Origin: Streptomyces mobaraensis | Lineage (GTDB): Bacteria; Actinomycetota; Actinomycetes; Streptomycetales; Streptomycetaceae | Assembly (NCBI RefSeq): GCF_020099395.1 | Contig: NZ_CP083590.1 | Location: 3,596,001-3,660,000 of the forward strand | Length of the DNA stretch: 64,000 nt | Direction of reading: 5' to 3' | In this document: piece after piece, positions 49,809 to 57,730 of the stretch | How the letters are laid out: every line of letters begins with the position of its first letter | Position numbering within the stretch: the first letter of the stretch is position 1 | Made by a program: the position numbers and the translations under genes | Notes under the pieces: model-generated | What the model saw: the letters and a program-made list of their open reading frames with translations, nothing else | Told to the model about the DNA's origin: nothing | Databases searched by the model: none

Positions 49809-49945
49809 GGTGCCCCGGTCCCTCCCCCAGAGGGGGCACCCCCATTCGCCGTTTCCCGGGGCTGCGCCCCAGACCCCCTTGTCGCGGCTTCGCCGCTCGT
49901 CCTCAAGCGCCGGACGGGCTGGATATCAGCCCGTCGGGCAAGTTG
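49809..49945. repeat. Interspersed repeat copy D
   Basis: Contains GGTGCCCCGGTCC, CGGGGCTGCGCCCC, TTGTCGCGGCTTCGCCGCTCG (shared with copy C) and a partial palindrome GACGGGCTG (49913-49921) / CAGCCCGTC (49927-49935). It begins right after the regulator stop and ends at the -10 box TAGGAT (49946-49951) of the next gene. Confidence 0.75.
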
Positions 49946-49974
49946 TAGGATGACTGGGCAACCGGGATACCGGT
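49946..49974 (+). promoter_or_regulatory. GntR promoter -10 and operator
   Basis: TAGGAT (49946-49951) is a -10 candidate, and ACCGGGATACCGGT (49961-49974), a palindrome with 5-bp arms, lies just after the expected start. Autoregulation by the encoded GntR protein is likely. Confidence 0.55.
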
Positions 49975-50006
49975 GAACCGTAGACGAACCCCAGCCGGAG
50001 GCGGCC

Positions 50007-50723
50007 GTGGCACTACAAGCAGCAGGACGCCAGTCCCTCGTCGACACCGTCGTGGAGCAGCTCCGCGCCCAGGTGGCGGCCGGCGAGTGGCCGGTGGGCG
50101 AGCGCATTCCCACCGAGCACGCCCTGGCCGAGCAGCTCCAGGTCGGACGGAACACCGTCCGCGAGGCCGTCCGCGTCCTGGTGCACGCGGGGATGCTGCG
50201 CTCCCGGCAGGGCGAGGGGACGTTCGTCGTGTCCACCGCCGACCCGGCGGAGATCATGCGCGGTGTGCAGCGCGCCGGCGTACGCGACGTCCTGGAGCTG
50301 CGGATCGCGCTGGAGGCGGAGGCCGCCCGGCTGGCCGCCACCCGGCACGAGCCCGCCGATCTGGAGCGGATGCGCGCCGCCCTGGACGCCCAGACGGAGC
50401 TGGAGGACGACCACGGCCAGCCGGACGCGGACAACGTGGAGCTGTACGCGCACCACGACATCGAGTTCCACAAGGCCGTCGTGGAGGCGGCGCACAACAC
50501 CGCGCTGACCGCGACGTACACCTGGTTCAGCAGTTCCGTGCGCGAGGCGCTGCTCACGGCGCTCGGCGACCGGGACATGCCGCGCGTCCTCCACGGCGAC
50601 CACCGCGCCGTCATGGAGGCCATCGCCTCCGGCGACCCGGACGCGGCCGACCGTGCCGCGCGGGCCCTCCTCGAACGCCCCAAGCGGGCGGTCGAGGCGC
50701 TGCTGGCCGACGGGCGGCCGTGA
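50007..50723 (+). CDS. FadR-type GntR regulator
   Basis: 238 residues; GTG with GGAGG 8 nt upstream. Winged helix at about 8-75 (LVDTVVEQLRAQVAAGEWPVGERIPTEHALAEQLQVGRNTVREAVRVLVHAGMLRSRQGEGTFV). The FCD ligand-binding domain has the metal-binding-type residues in LELRIALEAEAARLAA, HDIEFHKAVVEAAHN and HRAVMEAI. It probably responds to an organic acid. It precedes, by 66 bp, a CynX/NimT transporter gene that it is expected to control. Confidence 0.9.
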   Translation: MALQAAGRQSLVDTVVEQLRAQVAAGEWPVGERIPTEHALAEQLQVGRNTVREAVRVLVHAGMLRSRQGEGTFVVSTADPAEIMRGVQRAGVRDVLELRIALEAEAARLAATRHEPADLERMRAALDAQTELEDDHGQPDADNVELYAHHDIEFHKAVVEAAHNTALTATYTWFSSSVREALLTALGDRDMPRVLHGDHRAVMEAIASGDPDAADRAARALLERPKRAVEALLADGRP

Positions 50724-50789
50724 CGGCTCCCGTCACGCCTGCGGTTTCCCCCGCCCCCGCCACCCCGAGCTCCACCGAAAGGCACGCAC

Positions 50790-52067
50790 ATGTCCGAATC
50801 GAGGCCCCAGACACCCCTCATAGCCGCCGAGGAACCCTCCTCGGCGGCCCCCGCCCCCACCGCCGTCCGCACCCTGCGGGCGCACCCCGCGCTGGTCCTC
50901 GCGGGCATCGTCCTGGCGTCGCTGAACATGCGGGCCGCCCTCGCCGGCGTCTCCCCGCTCGTCGGTGAGATCAACGACCACTTCGGTCTGAACGCGACCG
51001 CGAGCAGCCTGGTCACGACCATTCCGCTGGTCTTCATGGGGCTCGGTTCGATCGCCGCGCCGCGGCTGGCCCGGCGCTTCGGCACCGAGCCGGTGCTGTG
51101 CGCCGCGCTCGTCCTGCTCTGCGGCGGCATCCTGGTGCGCGTCGCGCCGCCGGTGGTGGCGCTGTTCGTGGGCGGCGCGCTGGTCGGCACGGCGATCGCC
51201 TTCCTCAACGTCCTGATGCCCGGCCTGATCAAGCGGGACTTCCCGGACCGGGCCGCGAGCATGACCGCCCTCTACTCGACGGCGATGATCCTCGGCGCCA
51301 CCGTCTCGGCCGCCTGCGCGGTGCCGCTGGAGAACGCCCTCGGCGGCTGGCGCGGTTCGCTCGCCTCCTGGGCGCTGCTCGCCGCCGTCGCCGTCGTGGT
51401 GTGGATCCCGCAGGCGCTGATCGCCCGGCGCGGCGGCCACCACGTCGCCGCCCCCGCGCCCGGCGGGACCGCGTCCGGCGGGACCGCCGCCGAGGGCCCG
51501 AACCTGCTGCGCTCCGGCCTCGCCTGGCAGGTCACCCTGCTCATGGGCACCCAGTCGCTGGTCGCGTACGTGTGCATCGCCTGGATGCCGACCGTCTTCA
51601 CCGACCACGGCATGGACAAGGGCGAGGCAGGCCTCGTCTACGCCTTCTACACCCTGGTGCAGATGGCCGGTTCGTTCGTCGTGCCCGTCCTCGCCGGGCG
51701 GCTGCGCGACCAGCGGCTGCTGGCCGTCGGCGTCGTCCTGCTGATGGCCGGCGGCACGACCGGCCTGCTGCTCGCACCCGTCGCGGGCGCCTGGCTGTGG
51801 GCGACCATGATGGGCGTCGCCCAGGGCGGCACGCTGGGCCTGGCGCTGACGCTGATGGTGCTGCGCAGCCGCGACGCGCACACGGCGGCCCGGCTCTCCG
51901 GCATGGCCCAGACGTGGGGCTATCTGCTCGCGTCCGTCGGCCCGTTCGCCGTCGGTGCGGTCCACCAGGCCACGGGCGGCTGGGACTTGCCGATCGGCGT
52001 GCTGCTCGCCGCGTGCCTGGCGCTGGTGTTCCTGGGCCTCGGAGCCGGGCGCGATCGGAAGATCTGA
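50790..52067 (+). CDS. CynX/NimT-family MFS transporter
   Basis: 425 residues, 12 membrane segments. Matches the CynX/NimT family (cyanate/2-nitroimidazole transporter type): VLAGIVLASLNMRAALAGVSPLVGEINDHFGL at the N-terminus, NVLMPGLIKRDFPDRAASMTALYSTAMILGATVSA in the middle. The cytoplasmic loop at about 220-235 is low-complexity (PGGTASGGTAAEG). Transport substrate is unknown; the upstream GntR regulator suggests induction by a small organic molecule. It is likely cotranscribed with the regulator. Confidence 0.9.
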   Translation: MSESRPQTPLIAAEEPSSAAPAPTAVRTLRAHPALVLAGIVLASLNMRAALAGVSPLVGEINDHFGLNATASSLVTTIPLVFMGLGSIAAPRLARRFGTEPVLCAALVLLCGGILVRVAPPVVALFVGGALVGTAIAFLNVLMPGLIKRDFPDRAASMTALYSTAMILGATVSAACAVPLENALGGWRGSLASWALLAAVAVVVWIPQALIARRGGHHVAAPAPGGTASGGTAAEGPNLLRSGLAWQVTLLMGTQSLVAYVCIAWMPTVFTDHGMDKGEAGLVYAFYTLVQMAGSFVVPVLAGRLRDQRLLAVGVVLLMAGGTTGLLLAPVAGAWLWATMMGVAQGGTLGLALTLMVLRSRDAHTAARLSGMAQTWGYLLASVGPFAVGAVHQATGGWDLPIGVLLAACLALVFLGLGAGRDRKI

Positions 52068-52118
52068 GACGTTGGGGGTGGGTGAGACCCGTTGTCACCC
52101 GTGAGGAGCGTGCGCCCC

Positions 52119-53066
52119 GTGTCCACCCCGCCCCCGATCACCGTCCCCCCGCAGCTCGCCGAGCACCACGAGGAGCACAATCCGGAGCACGCCGCCGAGT
52201 GGATCGCGGGCCTGCCCGGCCTGGCGGCCGACTTCCTGGACCGCTGGAACCTGCGGCCCGACGGGGAGCCGGCCCACGGCTACGTGGCCCTCGTCCTGCC
52301 CGTCCGCCGGGAGGACGGCACCCCGGCGGCGCTCAAGCTCCAGCCGGTGGACGAGGAGCGGGCCGGCGAACCGCTGGCGCTGCGCGCCTGGTCGGGGCGG
52401 GGCGCGGTCCGGCTCCTGGAGGACGATCCCGCGACGGGCACCCTGCTGCTCGAACGCCTGGACCCCGCGCGCTCGTTGGATGACGAACCGGACGCCGAGG
52501 CCGCCCTGCTGACCCTGACCGGGCTGCTCGCCCGGCTGCACACGGCCCCCGCCCCGGCCGGCCTGCGCCACCTGGGCGACGTGACGCGCGAGATGCTCGC
52601 CGCCGTACCAGCGGCCCTGCCCGCCCTGGAGAACGAGGAAGAGCGCGCCTGGCTCGCCGGCTGCGCCGAAGCCGTCCGGGAGGTGGCCACCGAACCCGGC
52701 GACCGCCTGCTCCACTGGGACCTGCACTACGAGAACGTCCTGGCCCCGCTGCCCGGCAGCCCCGCCGCCGACCGCGGACCGTGGCTGGCCATCGACCCCG
52801 TACCGCTCGTCGGCGACCCGTGCTTCGACCTGATGCCGGCGTTCGACAACCGCTGGGAGGACCTCGTCGCGACGGGCGACGTGGAGCGGGCCGTACGCCG
52901 GCGGTTCGACCTGATGACCGACGTCCTGAGCCTGGACCGGGGACGGGCGGCGCGGTGGACGATGGCGCGGGCGCTGCAGAACTCCCTGTGGGACGTGGAG
53001 GACGGGTCGGTGCGGCTCCAGGAGGAGCAGATGGCGGTGGTGCGGGCGGTGGGGCGGTATGTGTGA
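52119..53066 (+). CDS. APH(6)/hydroxyurea-type phosphotransferase
   Basis: 315 residues from GTG at 52119 (GAGGAG 10 nt upstream); TTG 52092 and GTG 52110 are less well placed. The fold matches streptomycin 6-kinase/hydroxyurea resistance kinases (APH_6_hur). Catalytic loop LLHWDLHYENVLA (HxDxxxxN) and metal-binding WLAIDPVPLVGDPCFDLMPAFDNRW are intact; the ATP-side Lys is in AALKLQP. It may phosphorylate an aminoglycoside or a related hydroxyl compound, though many Streptomyces members give no obvious resistance. Possibly coupled to the transporter upstream (51-bp gap). Confidence 0.9.
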   Translation: MSTPPPITVPPQLAEHHEEHNPEHAAEWIAGLPGLAADFLDRWNLRPDGEPAHGYVALVLPVRREDGTPAALKLQPVDEERAGEPLALRAWSGRGAVRLLEDDPATGTLLLERLDPARSLDDEPDAEAALLTLTGLLARLHTAPAPAGLRHLGDVTREMLAAVPAALPALENEEERAWLAGCAEAVREVATEPGDRLLHWDLHYENVLAPLPGSPAADRGPWLAIDPVPLVGDPCFDLMPAFDNRWEDLVATGDVERAVRRRFDLMTDVLSLDRGRAARWTMARALQNSLWDVEDGSVRLQEEQMAVVRAVGRYV

Positions 53067-53068
53067 CC

Positions 53069-53677
53069 TCAGCAGCGCCAGGCGCCGGCAACGCGCTCCG
53101 CGGCGCGAAAGCTCCCGTCGGCGACCCTCCGGGATACCTCTTCCCACTCGCGGATCACTCGGCGTTTACCGTCGGGGATGTGAGGCCACTCCGTGCGTGT
53201 GACGAGTTTTCCTGCATACCAGGGCTCCCACGAGATGCCGTAGAAGGGTCCGATATCGGGGAGCAGGGTCGTAAGGCAGTGAAGGGTACGGCGGTGATAC
53301 CACTTGCCGATCGCGGTGATTCTCAGCCCGGAGGCCAGGGCCTCACGCAGGAACGGCAGTGAGAATTCCACGTTCTGCCAGGTGTTGCAGGACGTGTCTT
53401 CGTACCTGATTGCGGCTTCAGGAACGCCGCGCTCGACAAGGAGGCGGTGGAATTCACGCCCTTCGATGATCCCGTTGTGGCGATTGACGCCACCCGTGGC
53501 GATGATCAGGGGCGCCAGGCCCTTGTGGTACCGCTCAGCCACAATATCAACCGGTTGGGTCTGATTCGTTCCGAAGAGCAGATGAGCGGTCGGCTCGCCA
53601 TCAGGCGGGGGCGCTTCAATGTCCACATATGCCGTGCAGGTTTCGACCTGTTCAGTGCTGAGGTTATCGCTGCTCAT
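53069..53677 (-). CDS. DUF218/YdcF-like protein
   Basis: 202 residues. DUF218 (YdcF, SanA, ElyC) Rossmann-like fold: HLLFGTNQTQPVDIVAERYHKGLAPLIIATGGVNRHNG (early strand-loop), EDTSCNTWQNVEF (family Asp/Ser/Asn motif) and the conserved ITAIGKWYHRRTL. No membrane segment is seen. It starts immediately after the XRE gene stop (TAAATG), so the two form an operon. Its early codons include GAT, ACT, GAA, GCA, TAT and ATT, unlike most genes here, consistent with horizontal gain. Function unknown; YdcF binds S-adenosylmethionine in E. coli. Confidence 0.85.
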   Translation of the reverse strand: MSSDNLSTEQVETCTAYVDIEAPPPDGEPTAHLLFGTNQTQPVDIVAERYHKGLAPLIIATGGVNRHNGIIEGREFHRLLVERGVPEAAIRYEDTSCNTWQNVEFSLPFLREALASGLRITAIGKWYHRRTLHCLTTLLPDIGPFYGISWEPWYAGKLVTRTEWPHIPDGKRRVIREWEEVSRRVADGSFRAAERVAGAWRC

Positions 53678-54994
53678 TTATTCCTCATACGGCGCGAGAA
53701 GACGGTGAGACGCTTCCAGGTACCGGGCGCGGTAGTGCTGGACCTGTTGCGCGGTGGAGAAGTTTCTTTCTAGTGCCTGATCGAGCTTTCCGGCAAGGGT
53801 CAGCGTGGGCCACGCCGTGCGCTTTCCGGCGAGCGCGGCGTGGCCTGCGGCGACTGCCTCATCGAGGTCACCGTTGCCGGCATGCGCAAGGGCCAGGATC
53901 AACAAGGCGCGCGCGTAGCCGGGTGCATGCCCGCCGCGCGGCTGCGCCTCGGGCTGGTAGCAGGTCTGGAGCACCCGTTTTGTCGCGGCTACGGCTTCCT
54001 TGAACCGCCCCAGAAGCATGAGGGACGTGGCCGTATAGGGCGGCTCTTCCCCTGGGGCGATGGAAAACGCCCCGGCCTGCTGGATATCGCGAGAAAGACA
54101 CGCAATCGCCTGCGCTGCATTACGCCTTGCTTTTTCCACCCGGGAAGTATCACCTGCCATTGCCGCCGCTCGCATTTCCTGCGCCGCGAGCTTCGCGTGC
54201 ACCACTGTTCCCACCGATGTTGCATGTCGGCCTTTCGAGGCCAAAAGAAAAGCCTGCTGCGACTGCCCTTGGTAGAACGCAATCATCGACCGTGTCAAAA
54301 CAGCCCACCCAGCCAGCTCCGGGTGCCCTGCTTCCGCACTTCTGTGCTCCGCGTCAGCGCACCAGACCTGTGCCGCCGCGTGCGCTCCCGAGTCGCAAGC
54401 TGCAATGCCGAGCAGGCACGACAGCCAGCCGATGGAGAGCGAAATATCCTTGCGCTCCGAAACGGGTGAAGCTTTCAGGATGGCGTTTGCATAGGACCTG
54501 ACCGCGAAAACTTCGTCATACGCAACATCAGAAGGTGCGGAGCAAATCGTCGAAGAGTAGTGGTTGATCAGCTCGTTCAAGCTGTCCGCCAAGACCCTGG
54601 GACTGTCCCCCTGGCTCACGACGTTCAGGGCCTCGACAACGCGTTGCCCTCTACTCGACGGCAGGACGGCCAGCGCGGCGGCTGCCAAGAACAAAGCGCG
54701 CCGTTTCACAGGATCGTCCTCCGCAATCACAGGGGCGCTGACCGGGGCGGTCCCCGTCGGCGTCATTGTCCCCTGATGCGGGCTCAGGTCCAGCTCCAAG
54801 ACGGCGGCCAAGTACGGCAGCCACTCGTTGGGCGTCCGCCGACCGGTCTCCCACCGGTAGACGTCGTTGGGTGTGCAGGTGCCCCATCCGGAGGCTTGGT
54901 TGAGCTGGTCAGCGAGATTCTTTTGGGTCCAGCCACGAACCCGTCGCGCCGCCTTGATCACAGGTCCCAGATCCGATGGCGGCTTCGTGAGCAC
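53678..54994 (-). CDS. XRE-family regulator with TPR-like C-terminus
   Basis: 438 residues; GTG at 54994 with GGGGG 8 nt upstream. Residues ~9-70 are a Cro/C1 helix-turn-helix (VIKAARRVRGWTQKNLADQLNQ...NDVYRWETGRRTPNEWLPYLA). The remaining ~340 residues are alpha-helical repeats, the usual Streptomyces layout for signal-responsive XRE proteins. Rare codons occur (CTA and AGA in the ALERNF segment). It faces an RsbW-like ATPase gene across repeated GGCAGA sites, and heads an operon with a DUF218 gene. A peptide or small-molecule signal is likely but unknown. Confidence 0.87.
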   Translation of the reverse strand: MLTKPPSDLGPVIKAARRVRGWTQKNLADQLNQASGWGTCTPNDVYRWETGRRTPNEWLPYLAAVLELDLSPHQGTMTPTGTAPVSAPVIAEDDPVKRRALFLAAAALAVLPSSRGQRVVEALNVVSQGDSPRVLADSLNELINHYSSTICSAPSDVAYDEVFAVRSYANAILKASPVSERKDISLSIGWLSCLLGIAACDSGAHAAAQVWCADAEHRSAEAGHPELAGWAVLTRSMIAFYQGQSQQAFLLASKGRHATSVGTVVHAKLAAQEMRAAAMAGDTSRVEKARRNAAQAIACLSRDIQQAGAFSIAPGEEPPYTATSLMLLGRFKEAVAATKRVLQTCYQPEAQPRGGHAPGYARALLILALAHAGNGDLDEAVAAGHAALAGKRTAWPTLTLAGKLDQALERNFSTAQQVQHYRARYLEASHRLLAPYEE

Positions 54995-55010
54995 CGCTCA
55001 ACCCCCTTCG

Positions 55011-55053
55011 GCCATCTGCCCGGTGGCAGAACGATGGCAGATCTCGCGGCAGA
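55011..55053. promoter_or_regulatory. Helically phased GGCAGA operator sites
   Basis: GGCAGA occurs at 55025-55030, 55036-55041 and 55048-55053 (11- and 12-bp steps), and inverted as TCTGCC at 55015-55020. The spacing puts all on one DNA face, just upstream of the XRE start. It is probably the XRE protein's binding region, controlling itself and the divergent gene. Confidence 0.55.
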
Positions 55054-55147
55054 TACGCAAAGGGTCGTCAATGTCGTTGAGTTGATGTCGATCGCCCGGA
55101 CGGTCCCCGGGCGACCGTGTCCTTCTCCTCAGACGAAAGAGACACAG

Positions 55148-55588
55148 GTGAGTGCAACAGCCTCGCGGCCTGACCACACCGCCGCCAGACGCGCCGTCGG
55201 CGCCCCGGCCTACACCGAGATCATGCCGCGCGAGCCGACATCCGCCCGCCGAGCCCGCCGACTCGTCACCATGGCGCTGGACACCTGGGGCCTTGGGGCA
55301 CTGGTCAGTGATGCGGAACAGATCGTCTCCGAGCTCGTCGGTAACGTAATCGACCACACGCGCTGTCGTGCAGTTCGTGTTTCGGTCTTCCAGGCCGGCG
55401 ACCGCCTCGTCCGGATCAGCGTCTACGACCGGTCCCTCCGCGTCCCGAAGCTCAAGCACGCATGCGGTTCCGTGGAGGGGGGCCGCGGCTTGGTGATGGT
55501 CAAGGCGCTGAGCCGACGGTGGGGGTACCGCCGACGCGCCTGGGGCAAGATCGTCTGGGCGGAGCTTCTCGTCGAGGCCCGCTCGTGA
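55148..55588 (+). CDS. RsbW-like ATP-binding protein
   Basis: 146 residues from GTG at 55148 (AAAGAGA upstream). HATPase_c with N box SELVGNVIDHTR, G1 region VYDRSLRVPK (Asp kept, glycines lost, as in many Streptomyces members) and G2 box EGGRGLVMVKALS. It faces an XRE regulator gene, a pairing often seen in Streptomyces regulatory loci. Its stop overlaps the next small gene (GTGA). Confidence 0.82.
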   Translation: MSATASRPDHTAARRAVGAPAYTEIMPREPTSARRARRLVTMALDTWGLGALVSDAEQIVSELVGNVIDHTRCRAVRVSVFQAGDRLVRISVYDRSLRVPKLKHACGSVEGGRGLVMVKALSRRWGYRRRAWGKIVWAELLVEARS

Positions 55589-55908
55589 CTCGTCGACCGG
55601 TTTCCCGCATCCACCGCCCGAGCGCGGAGCCGAAGTTCAGGCTGCGCCGCCCGATGGCATCGCTTGCACAGGAGCAACGAAACGTCGTCCTCATCTTCTG
55701 CGAGCCGATTCCCACGTTGCGTGAACGGATCGTCCGGGGCGCCGCTCAGGTCGCCGATTCATGGCGACGGCACGTTAGCCAACGGAAGGTGCACCAGCTT
55801 CTCCGCCGGCATCGGCGCCTGCTCGCGGAGACCCGCTCCACACGGTGGGGGACGTCAGCGGACCACTCCGGGGTTTCGTCCACCTCGGGCGAGCCCGCTC
55901 GCCGCTGA
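55585..55908 (+). CDS. Small basic hypothetical protein
   Basis: 107 residues if GTG at 55585 is used, overlapping the ATPase stop. The chain is Arg-rich (VLIFCEPIPTLRERIVRGAAQVADSWRRHVSQRKVHQLLRRHRRLL). Third codon positions are mostly G/C, which supports coding; no family is recognised. It could be spurious. Confidence 0.4.
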   Translation: MTRRPVSRIHRPSAEPKFRLRRPMASLAQEQRNVVLIFCEPIPTLRERIVRGAAQVADSWRRHVSQRKVHQLLRRHRRLLAETRSTRWGTSADHSGVSSTSGEPARR

Positions 55909-55968
55909 GCGTATCGCGTACCGCTCCGACCGCAAGAAGCGCACCAACTCGCAGAAAGGGCCACCACG

Positions 55969-56886
55969 ATGTCCGAGACCGGAACCGCTGACCGGAACGG
56001 CTTCATCGCCCCGCCGCAAGAACTGGAGGAGGCTCTGATCCACATTGCCTGCGCCCTTCCCCCCTGGGGCAGGAAGGGTACGTTCCTGGCAGACACCACG
56101 GTCGAGCGCTACCGGGCGACGCTGAACTCGGCTCCGCTCTCCCGAGACCTCATTGACTTCCTCCGCTCCTCCCTGGGGGCAGAGGCCGGCGGATACGCCG
56201 TGCTACGTCTGAGGAGCGTCGCGCAGGCTTTGGGGCTTGAGGAGCGGTTTCTTCGCGTGACAACGGCCCTCCTCGCCGAAGTTGCCACGCCGTTCCAGCC
56301 GTTCCGGCGATGGCCGCTGTGGAAGACGATCGGGACCGACCTCGCCGCCAAGCCCGGTATGTCCACCGGGATCGGCTACAACGCCTTCCACATGGACCTG
56401 GTCAACGTGCACCGGCCCCCGGATTTCACCGTCCTCCTGTGTGTCCGCCCCGATCCGCTCGGCGCCGGCGCGAGCATCGTCTCCGACGCACGCGCGGCCG
56501 TGTCACGCCTGGCACCTGCGACTCGCTCCCTCCTCGAAGAACCGGTGTACCGCTACGGGTCGTTCTTCGAACTGTCCGATGTGGGCGAGGAGTACGCACC
56601 GTTTCCGGTCCTGGACAACGAGCCCGCGGAGGTCGGATTCGTACGGTTCAGCGCCAAGATGCTTACCGAGTCCGACCTCAGCGAGGCCCACACCCACGCG
56701 GCGAAGGAACTGGCAGCCGAGCTGATCGCCGGGCAGGTCACCTTCACGCTCCAGCGCGGTGACGTTCTGATCGTGAACCAACATCGGTCGCTCCACGGTC
56801 GCGAACCGCTCGCCGACGGCCAGGAAAACGTCCCCGGCGAGGAGCGCCGCGTGCTCCTCCAGCTCTTCCTGCGCAGTCGCCGGTAG
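55969..56886 (+). CDS. Fe(II)/2-oxoglutarate-dependent oxygenase (TauD/CAS-like)
   Basis: 305 residues. Jelly-roll oxygenase of the clavaminate synthase/TauD type: metal ligands His and Asp in NAFHMDLVNV (about residues 138-143), distal His in NQHRSLHGREPL (about 262-273), and the 2-oxoglutarate-binding Arg in GEERRVLLQLFLR. The insertion between HxD and distal His is typical. It would hydroxylate or desaturate an amino-acid-like or small substrate using O2. AGAAAGGGCCACC-like ribosome binding site before ATG. It lies in a block of regulators and glycan genes; substrate unknown. Confidence 0.9.
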   Translation: MSETGTADRNGFIAPPQELEEALIHIACALPPWGRKGTFLADTTVERYRATLNSAPLSRDLIDFLRSSLGAEAGGYAVLRLRSVAQALGLEERFLRVTTALLAEVATPFQPFRRWPLWKTIGTDLAAKPGMSTGIGYNAFHMDLVNVHRPPDFTVLLCVRPDPLGAGASIVSDARAAVSRLAPATRSLLEEPVYRYGSFFELSDVGEEYAPFPVLDNEPAEVGFVRFSAKMLTESDLSEAHTHAAKELAAELIAGQVTFTLQRGDVLIVNQHRSLHGREPLADGQENVPGEERRVLLQLFLRSRR

Positions 56887-56888
56887 CG

Positions 56889-57662
56889 CTAGATCCGCGC
56901 TTTCCGTACCGAATGCCACGCTGCCCCGGCCAGCGCCCGCGCCGACCGGGGCAGCGACAAGCGCTCATGTTCGCGGTACAGCTCCCAGTTGTACTTGATG
57001 AGCGACATCTTGTTCGAGGACAGCGATCCCGCGCGGTGGGCCCTGTACAACGCCAGTGGTTCGGGAAGCCCCCGAGCGTCCACGCCATCCCGCGTGATCG
57101 ACAGCCACAATGCATAGTCCTGTCTCTTCCGCATCTCCGGCATCAACCGCGTCCCCAGGACGGTGCGGTCATACATGGCGGTCAGCGCGCCGATGTGATC
57201 TTGGGTCAGCATCGCGCGGTAATCCACGTGCGTACGCGCCCGGACCACCCTCCCGTTCGGGATGAAATCGGTGCTCTCCCCGGCATAGTCGGCATCCACC
57301 TTGTAGTAGGAGGTGAACGTCAAAGGCGAACCCGCCGTCGCCGCGAAGGCAAGCTGCCGCTCCAGCTTCTCCGGCAGCCACATGTCGTCACTGTCGAGGA
57401 AGGCGACATAACCCCCACGGGCCCTCGCGATCGCGAGGTTACGCGCCCGTCCCGCACCGCCCTGCTCGGGCGCCGACGCGGGCAGAACGCGCTCGTCCTG
57501 CCGGGCGAAGTCCCTGAGCATGTCCATCGACTCATCCGTGGACTTGTCGTCGGTGACCAAAAGCTCCAGATCACTGTGCGTCTGCGTAAGCACCGACCTG
57601 ATCGAGGCACCGAGGGTGGCTGCCGAGTTGTACACGGGCATCACGACAGACACCAGAGGCAC
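56889..57662 (-). CDS. Family-2 glycosyltransferase
   Basis: 257 residues from GTG at 57662 (AAGGAG 7 nt upstream; longer in-frame extension lacks a site). GT-A fold: VSVVMPVYNSAATLGASIRSVLTQTHSDLELLVTDDKSTD (nucleotide-sugar binding), metal motif FLDSDDMW (DxD), and QDYALWLSI (catalytic-region Asp). It transfers a sugar from a nucleotide donor, cytoplasmic. It is convergent with the oxygenase gene (2-bp gap) and divergent, 68 bp away, from a UDP-sugar dehydrogenase gene, consistent with a surface polysaccharide. Confidence 0.92.
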   Translation of the reverse strand: MPLVSVVMPVYNSAATLGASIRSVLTQTHSDLELLVTDDKSTDESMDMLRDFARQDERVLPASAPEQGGAGRARNLAIARARGGYVAFLDSDDMWLPEKLERQLAFAATAGSPLTFTSYYKVDADYAGESTDFIPNGRVVRARTHVDYRAMLTQDHIGALTAMYDRTVLGTRLMPEMRKRQDYALWLSITRDGVDARGLPEPLALYRAHRAGSLSSNKMSLIKYNWELYREHERLSLPRSARALAGAAWHSVRKARI

Positions 57663-57730
57663 AGCCGCTCTCCTTGCCAGATCAGAACGAGACGGTCCAT
57701 TCAAGCACCGGAACGGTAGGAAGAGATGCC

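Noticed and set aside
55500..56099. Leftward open frames opposite the 55.5-56.1 kb genes
   Set aside because: No ribosome binding sites, and they overlap the ATPase and oxygenase genes, which have clear motifs.
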